Shown: positions 1-6,612, numbered from the stretch's first letter. The stretch: 7,910 nucleotides of DNA from an uncultured Spirochaetales bacterium (GCA_947306375.1 CAMZGJ010000052.1:1-7910), one strand, 5' to 3'. Translations and numbers: made by a program. The notes: generated by a model from the sequence alone, not told the origin.

Positions 1-512
1 AGGGCGCTCTGGAATTCATGTCCATGCTCCCCTACGCCATTCCCGGTACAGTTCTCTCCATAGGAGTTATTCTGGCATGGCAGGGCGCCATCTTCGGAAT
101 CAACCTGTACAACACAATATGGATTATCATAGTGGCATACCTTGCCCGTTATCTGAGCTTCTCCATGAAGACCTCTTCCGCAGCCCTGCTTCAGGTGTCC
201 AACTCGCTTGAGGAAGCGGCCCGCGCCTGCGGTGCTTCTCACACGGAAAGCCTTTCGGATATTACGCTGCCGCTGATAAGGCCCGCCATGGTTTCAGGCT
301 TCTTCCTTATCTTCCTGCCGGCAATGCGTGAGGTTACCACTTCAATCCTGCTGTACGGTCCCAAGACCAGAACCCTGGGTGTCCAGATCTACGGTCTGAG
401 AGACGCCGGTATGATACCGCAGGCTGCTGCTCTTGCAACCGTTGCAATCGGTATCATCATTATTCTCAACTCTGTGGTCAACTACATAGTCAAAGACAGG
501 AAGGGGGTGTGA
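1..512 (+). CDS. ABC importer permease, FbpB/PotB type (5' truncated by the window)
   Basis: This is the C-terminal part of an inner-membrane permease of a binding-protein-dependent importer, of the kind used for ferric iron, polyamines or related small solutes. The frame is open to the left edge (codons from base 3 read G-A-L-E-F before the first internal Met at 18), so the true start lies outside. The stretch LPYAIPGTVLSIG is typical of Fe3+-type permeases. The cytoplasmic coupling loop with the EAA motif is clear: EEAARACGA followed by LPLIRPA, roughly 65-95 residues into the visible part. Hydrophobic segments lie on both sides, and the last one ends in a short basic tail (KDRKGV). The stop is one base before the start of the ATPase gene, so the two are co-transcribed and probably translationally coupled. 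A solute-binding protein gene is expected upstream. The substrate cannot be read from the sequence. Confidence 0.9.
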   Translation, partial: GALEFMSMLPYAIPGTVLSIGVILAWQGAIFGINLYNTIWIIIVAYLARYLSFSMKTSSAALLQVSNSLEEAARACGASHTESLSDITLPLIRPAMVSGFFLIFLPAMREVTTSILLYGPKTRTLGVQIYGLRDAGMIPQAAALATVAIGIIIILNSVVNYIVKDRKGV

Positions 513-513
513 T

Positions 514-1623
514 ATGGCAGATCAGATTGTACTGAGAAACGTAACAAAAATATTCACAACCAAGACCCTGGGAGACATAACAGCAGTGGACAACTTCAAC
601 ATAAGCGTCCACGAGGGTGAATGCTTCTCCTTCCTGGGCCCTTCCGGCTGCGGAAAGTCCACAACACTGCGCATGATTGCAGGTTTTGAAGACCTTACAA
701 ACGGTGAGATTGAGCTGTGCGGAAAACTTGTCTCCTCAAGTGAGAAGAAACTGTACATTCCGCCGGAGGAACGCGGACTGGGCATGGTTTTCCAGGCCTT
801 TGCAGTCTGGCCCCACATGACGGTCTTTGACAATGTTGCCTTCCCCCTTGCAATCAAGAAGGTCAACAAGAGTGAGATTAAGACCCGTGTTGCCGAGGCC
901 CTGAAGCACACCAGCCTTACGGGACTTGAAGATGTTTACCCCGGAGAACTCTCCGGAGGTCAGCAGCAGAGAATTGCACTTGCACGTGCAATTGTCACAA
1001 ACCCCAAGGTCATGCTTCTGGACGAACCTCTTTCAAACCTTGACCCCAAACTCCGTGAGACAATGAGATTTGAGATCAAGGCCCTCCAGAAGAAGTTCGG
1101 GTTCACAATCATCTTCGTTACACACGACCAGAGCGAGGCAATGGCCATAAGTGACAGAATGATGGTCTGTGATATGGGCAAGATTATGCAGATTGATACC
1201 CCGGAAAACCTTTACAACCACCCCAACAGCCGCTTTGTCCATAACTTCCTCGGAGAAAGCACATTCATCAATGTTGAGGTAAAGGGCAAGAAGGTCTACC
1301 CGGTGGGATCAAACCAGGAACTGAAGATTGCCATTCCCGAAGGCGTGACAGGCAAAATGGTTGTTGCAACCCGCCCCAATGAGATTGAGCTTACAACCTC
1401 ATCCGAAGACGGCTACAAGTCACACATTGAAAAGCGTATCTTCCTCACCGACAGAACAGAGTATCTGGTACCCGTCGGAGAGCAGATGGTCAAGATTCAG
1501 ACACCGCACAGAATCCGCTTCAACGAACAGGACGGCTGCTATGTCAAGTTCATAGAACCCATCTGGTACCCGGTTGACGATGCCGCAACGGAGGCTGAAA
1601 GAAACAAGAGACAGCTTATCTGA
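514..1623 (+). CDS. ABC importer ATP-binding protein, FbpC/PotA type
   Basis: This is the cytoplasmic ATPase that powers the importer whose permease lies immediately upstream (stop at 510-512, one-base gap). The 369 residues hold a full nucleotide-binding domain: Walker A GPSGCGKST at 42-50, Q-loop glutamine near 94 followed by VWPHMTVFDNVAFPL, signature LSGGQQQR from 146, Walker B VMLLDEP at 166-172, D-loop SNLDP and H-loop histidine near 204 (VTHDQSEAM). About 120 residues follow that fit a TOBE-type regulatory/substrate domain, as in FbpC, PotA and MalK relatives of about 350-370 residues. The purine-rich run AAGGGGGTG at 501-509, inside the permease end, serves as ribosome-binding site. 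All catalytic motifs are intact. Ferric iron is the likeliest substrate by resemblance, but polyamine, thiamine or phosphonate cannot be excluded. Confidence 0.93.
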   Translation: MADQIVLRNVTKIFTTKTLGDITAVDNFNISVHEGECFSFLGPSGCGKSTTLRMIAGFEDLTNGEIELCGKLVSSSEKKLYIPPEERGLGMVFQAFAVWPHMTVFDNVAFPLAIKKVNKSEIKTRVAEALKHTSLTGLEDVYPGELSGGQQQRIALARAIVTNPKVMLLDEPLSNLDPKLRETMRFEIKALQKKFGFTIIFVTHDQSEAMAISDRMMVCDMGKIMQIDTPENLYNHPNSRFVHNFLGESTFINVEVKGKKVYPVGSNQELKIAIPEGVTGKMVVATRPNEIELTTSSEDGYKSHIEKRIFLTDRTEYLVPVGEQMVKIQTPHRIRFNEQDGCYVKFIEPIWYPVDDAATEAERNKRQLI

Positions 1624-1649
1624 CGCATATTTCTTAAATAATCATCCGT

Positions 1650-1684
1650 ACAGGCAGGGCGGGGTTCCCGCTCTGCCTGTTTTA
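1650..1684 (+). terminator. Intrinsic terminator closing the ABC importer operon
   Basis: A 14-bp stem (1650-1663 with 1667-1680, one G-U pair) closes on a 3-base loop and runs into TTTT. It starts 27 bases after the ATPase stop codon and is GC-rich (arms ACAGGCAGGGCGGG and CCCGCTCTGCCTGT). It separates the importer from the comB-like gene downstream. Confidence 0.93.
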
Positions 1685-1686
1685 TA

Positions 1687-1695
1687 TGGTAGAAT
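1687..1695 (+). promoter_or_regulatory. Possible extended -10 promoter for the comB-like gene
   Basis: TGGTAGAAT fits an extended -10 element (TG-N-TAGAAT, five of six matches to TATAAT) directly after the terminator. No -35 hexamer is recognisable, because that position falls inside the terminator stem. A transcript from here would begin near 1702, only a few bases before the Shine-Dalgarno site at 1704-1708. This is a weak prediction from a short motif. Confidence 0.3.
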
Positions 1696-1715
1696 TGTCA
1701 ACCGGGAGAAAAGAT

Positions 1716-2411
1716 ATGGAGATAAGAATACTCGGTCAGATTGAAGGTGCAAAAAAAGCCGAAGGTCTGGCTGTGATTATAGATGTTTTCAGGGCATTCA
1801 CCGTTGAGTGCTTCCTTGCAGACCTTGGTGTGGAAAAGATTATTCCCATGGGTAAGGCGGAGGACTGTCTGGCCCTGAGGGCACAGCACCCTGACTACTA
1901 CCTTATAGGTGAGCGCAAGGGCATTAAACTTCCGGACTTTGACAGCGGAAACAGCCCCTCCTTCCTTACAACGGCAGTTGAAATGAAAGGAAAAACCGCA
2001 GTTCACAGCACAAGCGCAGGCACACAGGGCATTGTAAATGCCGCAAGCCGTGCCGCTGAGGTCATTACCGGAAGCCTTGTAAACGCAGATGCAGTCGCAC
2101 GCTACATCAGAATGAAGAATCCGGATGTGGTGAGCCTTGTCTGCATGGGGCTGAACGGTGTGGAGGAATCTGCCGAGGACACCCTCTGCGCTCAGTATAT
2201 CAAGGCCAAACTGGAGGGCCGTGAGCTGAATATCCATAAGGAAATTGCGGACCTGAGAAACACAGCCGGCGCAAAGTTCTTTGACCGCGCACAGAAGGAT
2301 GCGTTCCCTGAGCCTGACTTCTTCATGTGCCTGGTGCCGGACATCTTCAACTTTGTGCTGCGTGCCGATACATCCAAAAACCCCATTGAGATGCAGAAAA
2401 TAATAATATAA
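1716..2411 (+). CDS. comB: 2-phosphosulfolactate phosphatase family protein (ComB)
   Basis: ComB hydrolyses 2-phosphosulfolactate to sulfolactate and phosphate, a Mg2+-dependent cytoplasmic step known from coenzyme M biosynthesis in methanogens. Many bacteria carry family members whose role is less clear. The 231 residues, close to the usual family length, show the family blocks in order: IIDVFRAFT near 21-29, GERKG near 65-69, DSGNSP near 76-81, HSTSAGTQG near 97-105 and ESAEDTLCAQY near 151-161. The start at 1716 is chosen because GGGAG lies 7 bases upstream (1704-1708). An in-frame ATG at 1686 overlaps the terminator tail, has no ribosome-binding site, and would add ten residues outside the family pattern. 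No comA- or comC-like partner is visible, so the pathway in this organism is unknown and the exact substrate is inferred from family membership. Confidence 0.86.
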   Translation: MEIRILGQIEGAKKAEGLAVIIDVFRAFTVECFLADLGVEKIIPMGKAEDCLALRAQHPDYYLIGERKGIKLPDFDSGNSPSFLTTAVEMKGKTAVHSTSAGTQGIVNAASRAAEVITGSLVNADAVARYIRMKNPDVVSLVCMGLNGVEESAEDTLCAQYIKAKLEGRELNIHKEIADLRNTAGAKFFDRAQKDAFPEPDFFMCLVPDIFNFVLRADTSKNPIEMQKIII

Positions 2412-2465
2412 TAGTTTTTCTTCTCCCCTCTTGCTTTATAAGTTATCCTATTACAGGAGCACATT

Positions 2466-3836
2466 ATGAAACTCAATTACAAGAGAACAGTTCGGGTAGG
2501 TTTTGCATTCGTCGGAATCCTGCTTCTCTGGCAGGTTTATGACAGCTGGTGTCCCACCCTCCTGACCGAGATTATCAAGGGTAGGATGGGGGCCACGGAT
2601 GAACTTGAGGTTCAGTGGCTGGTGGGAATAATAATGGCCTGTGACAACCTTGCGGCCCTTATTCTTCTACCCATCTTCGGAAACCTGTCCGACAGAACCA
2701 GTACCCGCATTGGAAAGAGAATGCCCTACATTCTTACGGGCACATTCGTAGCCGCAGTGGCTTTCCCGTTCATTCCGCTTTTCTTCCATATGAACAAAGT
2801 GGGTGCAATGATAGTCATGATGGCTGTTGTGCTTATGTTCATGATGATGTATCGCAACCCTGCAGTTGCCCTCATGCCGGATATCACTCCCAAACCCCTC
2901 AGGGCAAAGGCAAACGGAATTATAAACATTATGGGCTACCTGGGCGGTGCCTTTGCAACCGTTCTGGGAATGGTCTTTGTCTTAAGCAGCTACCTCAAGG
3001 GCGAGCATAATCTCATTACAATTGAGATGCCCTTCGTCATTGCCTCCGTTCTCATGGTCATATCCGCACTGGTCCTGTTCTTCAACGTGAAGGAGAACCA
3101 GATAGCAGAGGAGATTAAGGATGAGATGGAGGAAGGCGAGCGTCTTGCCGCAATTGCCGACCCGGTAGATGACAACAAGCCCATGTCAAAGGCCAACAGG
3201 ATAATGCTCTTTGCCATTCTGGGTGCGGAGTTCCTCTGGTTCATGTCTGACAACGCACTGGGAACATACCTGAACAACTATGTTTTCTATGCAATGGGTT
3301 CTGCAACCAGCAACACAGCAATAATGGTTATTGCAGGCGGTCTTGCCTCAGTTGTGGGTTTTGCCACGGCCGGCGGAATTGCAGACAAAATAGGACGCAA
3401 GTGGACCATTTCCTCAGGCCTTATACTCACATTCATGGGTCTTGTGCTCATGTGCTTCATCAAGCCCAGTTCAAACATCCTTGCCTCAGGTCTGAAGGCC
3501 TTCCCCAAGATGCTCCTTGTTGTATGGGTTATAAAGGGCTTTGGAATGGCCCTGGTGCACAACTGCTCGTTCCCCATGGTTGTTGAGCTCTGCTCGTCAA
3601 AGAAGATAGGACGCTTTACAGGCTTCTACTATGCCTCAAGCATGGCCGCACAGACTGTAACACCAATTCTTCTGGGTCTGATTCTCAAGGCAACCAGGGC
3701 TTGGTCAATGCTTCCCAAATACGCAACGCTGCTCACCTTTGCAAGCTGCTTTGTCTTCACGCTCTGCGTTAAAAACATAAAGGCCGGCAAGGTTGCAAAC
3801 GTAAAGGGTCTTGAGGCTCTTGGAGACAGGGACTGA
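2466..3836 (+). CDS. MFS sugar transporter, SLC45/GPH-like
   Basis: This is an integral membrane secondary transporter of 456 residues with about twelve hydrophobic segments. The loop between helices 2 and 3 carries FGNLSDRTSTRIGKR (71-85), the MFS signature in the form common in SLC45-like and GPH cation-sugar symporters. The matching loop in the second half reads GGIADKIGRKW (about 303-313). A charged central cytoplasmic loop (about 210-245, rich in Glu and Asp) links the two halves, as is typical. AGGAG at 2455-2459, six bases before the ATG, supports the start. The 54-base gap from comB holds no hairpin and only weak promoter-like AT stretches (TATAAG, TATCCT), so independent transcription is unproven. 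A sugar or glycoside substrate is likely by family but cannot be named. The gene ends three bases from the convergent exporter gene with no terminator between them. Confidence 0.88.
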   Translation: MKLNYKRTVRVGFAFVGILLLWQVYDSWCPTLLTEIIKGRMGATDELEVQWLVGIIMACDNLAALILLPIFGNLSDRTSTRIGKRMPYILTGTFVAAVAFPFIPLFFHMNKVGAMIVMMAVVLMFMMMYRNPAVALMPDITPKPLRAKANGIINIMGYLGGAFATVLGMVFVLSSYLKGEHNLITIEMPFVIASVLMVISALVLFFNVKENQIAEEIKDEMEEGERLAAIADPVDDNKPMSKANRIMLFAILGAEFLWFMSDNALGTYLNNYVFYAMGSATSNTAIMVIAGGLASVVGFATAGGIADKIGRKWTISSGLILTFMGLVLMCFIKPSSNILASGLKAFPKMLLVVWVIKGFGMALVHNCSFPMVVELCSSKKIGRFTGFYYASSMAAQTVTPILLGLILKATRAWSMLPKYATLLTFASCFVFTLCVKNIKAGKVANVKGLEALGDRD

Positions 3837-3839
3837 CTT

Positions 3840-6005
3840 TTACCCGTTAACCATTCTGTAGAAGGCGCCTTTCTTTTCCATCAGCTCATTATAGGTGCCC
3901 TGCTCTGCTATGTGGCCGGCATCCAGAACGGCAACGGTGTCAAACTTCTCAACGGATTTTAGATAGTGGGAAACCATTATCACCGAGCACGTGCCTATAA
4001 TTGAGGTTATGACATCGTCAATTGTTCTGACGTTTGTGCTGTCCAGGGCGCTGGTGGGTTCATCCAGAATCAGGATATCGGGCTCGCGCAGAAGTGCGCG
4101 GGCAATGGCAATGCGCTGTCTCTGGCCGCCGGAGAGGTTGGAGCCGGATTCATTGAGTTTTGAATCAAGGCCGTCCGGCAGACTGTTTATGTAATCCTCA
4201 AGCCCAACCCTTCTGACCGTCTCCTCCACAAAACTGCGCCTTACGTAGGGAACGGCGTAGGTCAGGTTTTCATAAACGGTGCCTGAGAACAGTACAACGT
4301 TCTGGGGAACCACGGCAACATGCTTTCTGAAGCCGGTCAGATTCAGTTCCTCTATGTTTATTCCGTCAATTTTAATCTTTCCCGACTGAGGCATGAGCAT
4401 GCCCAGAATCAGTTTGATTATAGTGGTTTTTCCTGTTCCGGACTTACCGACAAGCGCAAGACTGCCTCCCGCGGGAAGGTGGAATGAAAGATCTCTGACG
4501 GTACTGGTTTCAGAGCCGTCATACCTGAAACTGACATCAGAGAATTCAATATCACCCTTGAAAACAGCAGGCATCTTTGTTCCCTTGTGTTCATCCTTGT
4601 CCAGACAGAGCACCTCTGCAATACCCAGGCAGGCATCAAAGCCCTTGGCACAGCGGGGAATGGAATTTATAAAGGAACTCATCCTATTCACTGCGGTTGA
4701 GAAGTAGGACTGGAAGAGTGCAATCATACCTACTGTAATTATGCCCTTTGAGGCAAGCCAGGCGGAAAAGACAAGAGCCAGAAGCTGGAAGAACTGAAGA
4801 ATGACCCAGATTACAGAACCGGACACCTGATTAACAATATCAAGCTTTCTTCCGGAGCTGTGTATGCTCTCGGTGTATCTGCCTATCCTTGCAACTTCCT
4901 TTCCTCCGAGTCCCAGAGCACGTGTGGTCTCAATCAGACCCAGCATTTCGGAGACAGCCGCGTTGGCTTCCTCCATGTTCTCCCTCAGTTCCCTGTTGTG
5001 TTCGCTTATGGGCTTGCGGAACTTATATGTCAGAAACGCCGCCAGAGGGAGGAAAAATACAAAGAAAAAGGTCATTAAGGGGCAGTGAATCAGTGTGAGA
5101 ACAATTGCAGCAAGACAGTAGGAAATCATCATTGACAGCTCACCTATCAGGATGACCATGGTTTCCTCTATGTCGTTTATGCTCATGAGAAGCTTGCTGG
5201 TCAGCACCCCGGTCTGAGCCTCATTATGATATGAGAAAGAAAGCATCTGGAGTTTTCTTACCATGACATTTCTCAGGGCCTGCCCGGTCCTGCGGCAGAG
5301 ATCCCGGAAATAAATGCTTTCAAGATATGAAAAGAGTATATTCAACAACAGAGATGCCAATCCCGCTGCAATATTGATTCTCAGCGGCCTGTAATACAGG
5401 GAAAAACCCTGGCTTATAACAATATCTATTACATTGGCCGTTACAATGGGAATGACAATCATGGGAGATGTGCGCATTACCTTGATAAGAAAGGACAGGA
5501 AGAAACCCCATCCGTTCTTTTTCACCAGAAAGAACAGCTGCTGATATGCAGGGGGAACCTTGCCCTTCTGAGAGGCGTAGTACTGTTCAATATCATCTTC
5601 CGGATTCCTGCCCCTGCGGCTTACACCGGCACTGATTGTAATTCTCAGGAGTCCGGACCGGCTGTTGTACCTTATGTCCATCCTGTCCTGATACTTTCTG
5701 AACATCTCTCCGCGGATCTGAGTCTCAAGCTCATCTCCGACAACACCGCTGCCGTCCGGGTTAAAAATGTTCTTCCCGGACTTAACATAAATTGCAAGAT
5801 TAAGCTGCCCGGACTTTCTGCCCACCTTTACGCTTACAGGCATATCTGAAGGAAGGTTGCCCTTCATGACAACGGCAATCTCCTCATAGAGCAGATTGCA
5901 TATATATTTGTCCCTTTCCCCTGAAGAGAATCCGGAGAGCACATTCTCCAAGTCTGCTTCAAGTTCGTTCAACCTCTCAACAGTTGTTGAAAAACTTTTT
6001 TCCAT
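3840..6005 (-). CDS. ABC exporter (membrane + ATPase half-transporter) with unusual N-terminal domain
   Basis: This is a fused exporter of about 721 residues that probably works as a dimer in the inner membrane. The type IV exporter membrane domain spans roughly 168-440. The ATPase domain is complete: Walker A GKSGTGKTT near 518-526, Q-loop VVPQNVVLFSGTVYENL, signature LSGGQRQR near 625, Walker B ILILDEP near 648 and H-loop SH near 678. There is no C39 leader-peptidase domain. Residues 1-150 are instead soluble, with an alpha/beta pattern reminiscent of a degenerate RsbW/GHKL fold (LLYEEIAVVM at 39-47, SGKNIFNP at 76-83, then IRYNSRSGLLRITIS). That match is by eye and tentative. The start at 6005 is preferred. 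An in-frame GTG at 6041 lies in the loop of a terminator hairpin and would add 12 residues. Lying downstream of three GG-leader peptide genes, it probably exports or confers immunity to those peptides. Confidence 0.85.
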   Translation of the reverse strand: MEKSFSTTVERLNELEADLENVLSGFSSGERDKYICNLLYEEIAVVMKGNLPSDMPVSVKVGRKSGQLNLAIYVKSGKNIFNPDGSGVVGDELETQIRGEMFRKYQDRMDIRYNSRSGLLRITISAGVSRRGRNPEDDIEQYYASQKGKVPPAYQQLFFLVKKNGWGFFLSFLIKVMRTSPMIVIPIVTANVIDIVISQGFSLYYRPLRINIAAGLASLLLNILFSYLESIYFRDLCRRTGQALRNVMVRKLQMLSFSYHNEAQTGVLTSKLLMSINDIEETMVILIGELSMMISYCLAAIVLTLIHCPLMTFFFVFFLPLAAFLTYKFRKPISEHNRELRENMEEANAAVSEMLGLIETTRALGLGGKEVARIGRYTESIHSSGRKLDIVNQVSGSVIWVILQFFQLLALVFSAWLASKGIITVGMIALFQSYFSTAVNRMSSFINSIPRCAKGFDACLGIAEVLCLDKDEHKGTKMPAVFKGDIEFSDVSFRYDGSETSTVRDLSFHLPAGGSLALVGKSGTGKTTIIKLILGMLMPQSGKIKIDGINIEELNLTGFRKHVAVVPQNVVLFSGTVYENLTYAVPYVRRSFVEETVRRVGLEDYINSLPDGLDSKLNESGSNLSGGQRQRIAIARALLREPDILILDEPTSALDSTNVRTIDDVITSIIGTCSVIMVSHYLKSVEKFDTVAVLDAGHIAEQGTYNELMEKKGAFYRMVNG

Positions 6006-6012
6006 GCCCTGT

Positions 6013-6041
6013 ATTATAAATAAAAAAAGGCTGTGTTTCAC
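6013..6041 (-). promoter_or_regulatory. Possible promoter just before the exporter gene
   Basis: On the minus strand, a perfect TATAAT (6018-6013) stands 17 bases from GTGAAA (6041-6036, four of six matches to TTGACA). Only seven bases separate TATAAT from the ATG at 6005, so a transcript from it would start at or next to the start codon and be essentially leaderless. The -35 lies in the terminator loop and right arm. This is a motif match only. Confidence 0.35.
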
Positions 6042-6049
6042 AGCCTTTT
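6022..6049 (-). terminator. Intrinsic terminator after the small peptide genes
   Basis: Read on the minus strand, a perfect 11-bp stem (AAAAGGCTGTG with CACAGCCTTTT, loop AAA) runs into seven T residues, five bases after the stop of the 61-codon gene. It should end most transcription from the peptide genes before the exporter gene. On the plus strand it also has a T-rich tail, but no plus-strand gene leads into it. Confidence 0.92.
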
Positions 6050-6053
6050 ATTA

Positions 6054-6239
6054 TTACATGGGACTCTTTGTTGCCTGCTTCTCTTTCCTTCCTGCGGCAA
6101 CCATATCCAACTGGTCGTCCGTCAGGCTGAAGGCTTCCCGGGAGGAATCTCCATCAAACAGTGTATCGTGAAGCCGCTGTTTGTGGTCGCTGCCACGGGA
6201 AAAGTCCGCATTTTTGAAAACTTCATCAATTTTCTTCAT
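6054..6239 (-). CDS. Small GG-leader-type peptide, 61 aa (third of three)
   Basis: I do not recognise a named family with certainty. The 61-residue protein has an N-terminal part with DFSRGSDHKQRLHDTLF (12-28), then LTDDQLDMVAAG (39-50), which closely resembles the end of NHLP/double-glycine leaders. A short basic tail of 11 residues, RKEKQATKSPM, follows. There is no cysteine and no tryptophan. It starts 4 bases after the stop of the preceding peptide gene. GGAGG at 6252-6256, inside that gene, is 12 bases from the ATG, longer than ideal, so translation may depend on coupling. The leader part is longer than in its two neighbours and the tail lacks their WIDP block. It may therefore be a divergent precursor, or a small accessory or regulatory protein that keeps the leader signal. 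The terminator follows directly. Confidence 0.72.
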   Translation of the reverse strand: MKKIDEVFKNADFSRGSDHKQRLHDTLFDGDSSREAFSLTDDQLDMVAAGRKEKQATKSPM

Positions 6240-6243
6240 CGAA

Positions 6244-6396
6244 TCACTTAACCTCCGGTTTAAGGGGATCTATCCACTTTTTCTTGGCTGCGGCCATTGC
6301 GCCACCGGTTGCCTTGTCCAGATCATCATCTGACAACTCTTTTGCCTTTGCCTTGCGAAGCTCTTCTTCATTAACGGGTTTCTTGTTTTCTGACAT
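6244..6396 (-). CDS. GG-leader precursor peptide with WIDP core, 50 aa
   Basis: A 50-residue probable precursor of a secreted peptide. The N-terminal 32 residues are hydrophilic and end in LSDDDLDKATGG (21-32), the classic end of a double-glycine leader, cut after GG by a C39-type peptidase in known systems. The predicted mature part is 18 residues, AMAAAKKKWIDPLKPEVK: basic, with one Trp, no Cys, no Ser and no Thr. It shares W-I-D-P-(L/I)-K with the peptide encoded just upstream. GGAG six bases before the ATG (within AAGGAGAAGAAT) supports the start. The gap to the upstream peptide gene is 14 bases and to the next gene 4 bases, so all three are one transcription unit. Activity (bacteriocin, signal or other) cannot be told. 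That this is a real gene rests on the SD site, leader motif and paralogy. Confidence 0.8.
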   Translation of the reverse strand: MSENKKPVNEEELRKAKAKELSDDDLDKATGGAMAAAKKKWIDPLKPEVK

Positions 6397-6410
6397 ATTC
6401 TTCTCCTTTT

Positions 6411-6554
6411 TCAGTTTTTATTGTTAACCATCTGCATCTGTGCTTCTTTCTTGATAGGGTCAATCCAGACTCTCTTTCCGCCGGATACCTTGTCAAGTTT
6501 CTTGTCTGACAGATGCTCTGCATTCTTCTTGTTTTCTTTTTTGGTCTCTGACAT
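6411..6554 (-). CDS. GG-leader precursor peptide with WIDP core, 47 aa
   Basis: A 47-residue probable precursor and the first peptide gene after the sigma factor. The leader is highly charged and ends in LSDKKLDKVSGG (15-26). The predicted mature part has 21 residues, starting KRVWIDPIKKEAQ and ending MVNNKN. It is basic and contains one Trp and no Cys. Both this and the next peptide begin Met-Ser-Glu and share leader end and W-I-D-P-(L/I)-K, so they are paralogues. The start at 6554 is set by GGAGG (6561-6565) six bases upstream. The same frame stays open to 6617, but that extension has no ribosome-binding site and overlaps the likely promoter region. The transcript probably begins in the gap after the sigma gene. 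Confidence 0.82.
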   Translation of the reverse strand: MSETKKENKKNAEHLSDKKLDKVSGGKRVWIDPIKKEAQMQMVNNKN

Positions 6555-6612
6555 TTTTTGCCTCCGTTTTTTAACCTTACACCTATATATACACGCCATA
6601 AAGGCAAAATGC

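Noticed and set aside
18..512. Treating ATG 18 as the start of the permease
   Set aside because: The frame is open to the left edge with family-like residues (ALEF) before it and no ribosome-binding site, so the gene is truncated by the window.
1698..2237. 179-codon minus-strand open frame opposite comB
   Set aside because: It is a shadow of a recognisable gene with no family motif.
3862..3871. AAGGCGCCTT palindrome near the convergent stops as a terminator
   Set aside because: It has no loop, lies inside the exporter coding sequence (KKGAF), and ten bases of palindrome are expected by chance.
6006..6041. GTG at 6041 as the exporter start
   Set aside because: It lies in the loop of a strong terminator hairpin, has only AAGG two bases upstream, and adds 12 hydrophobic residues with no visible role. 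It is kept only as an alternative.
6013..6041. TGAAAC in the terminator loop as a second ECF -35 element
   Set aside because: The expected -10 position holds AT-rich sequence without a CGTC-like motif; the sigma-70-like TATAAT reading is better.
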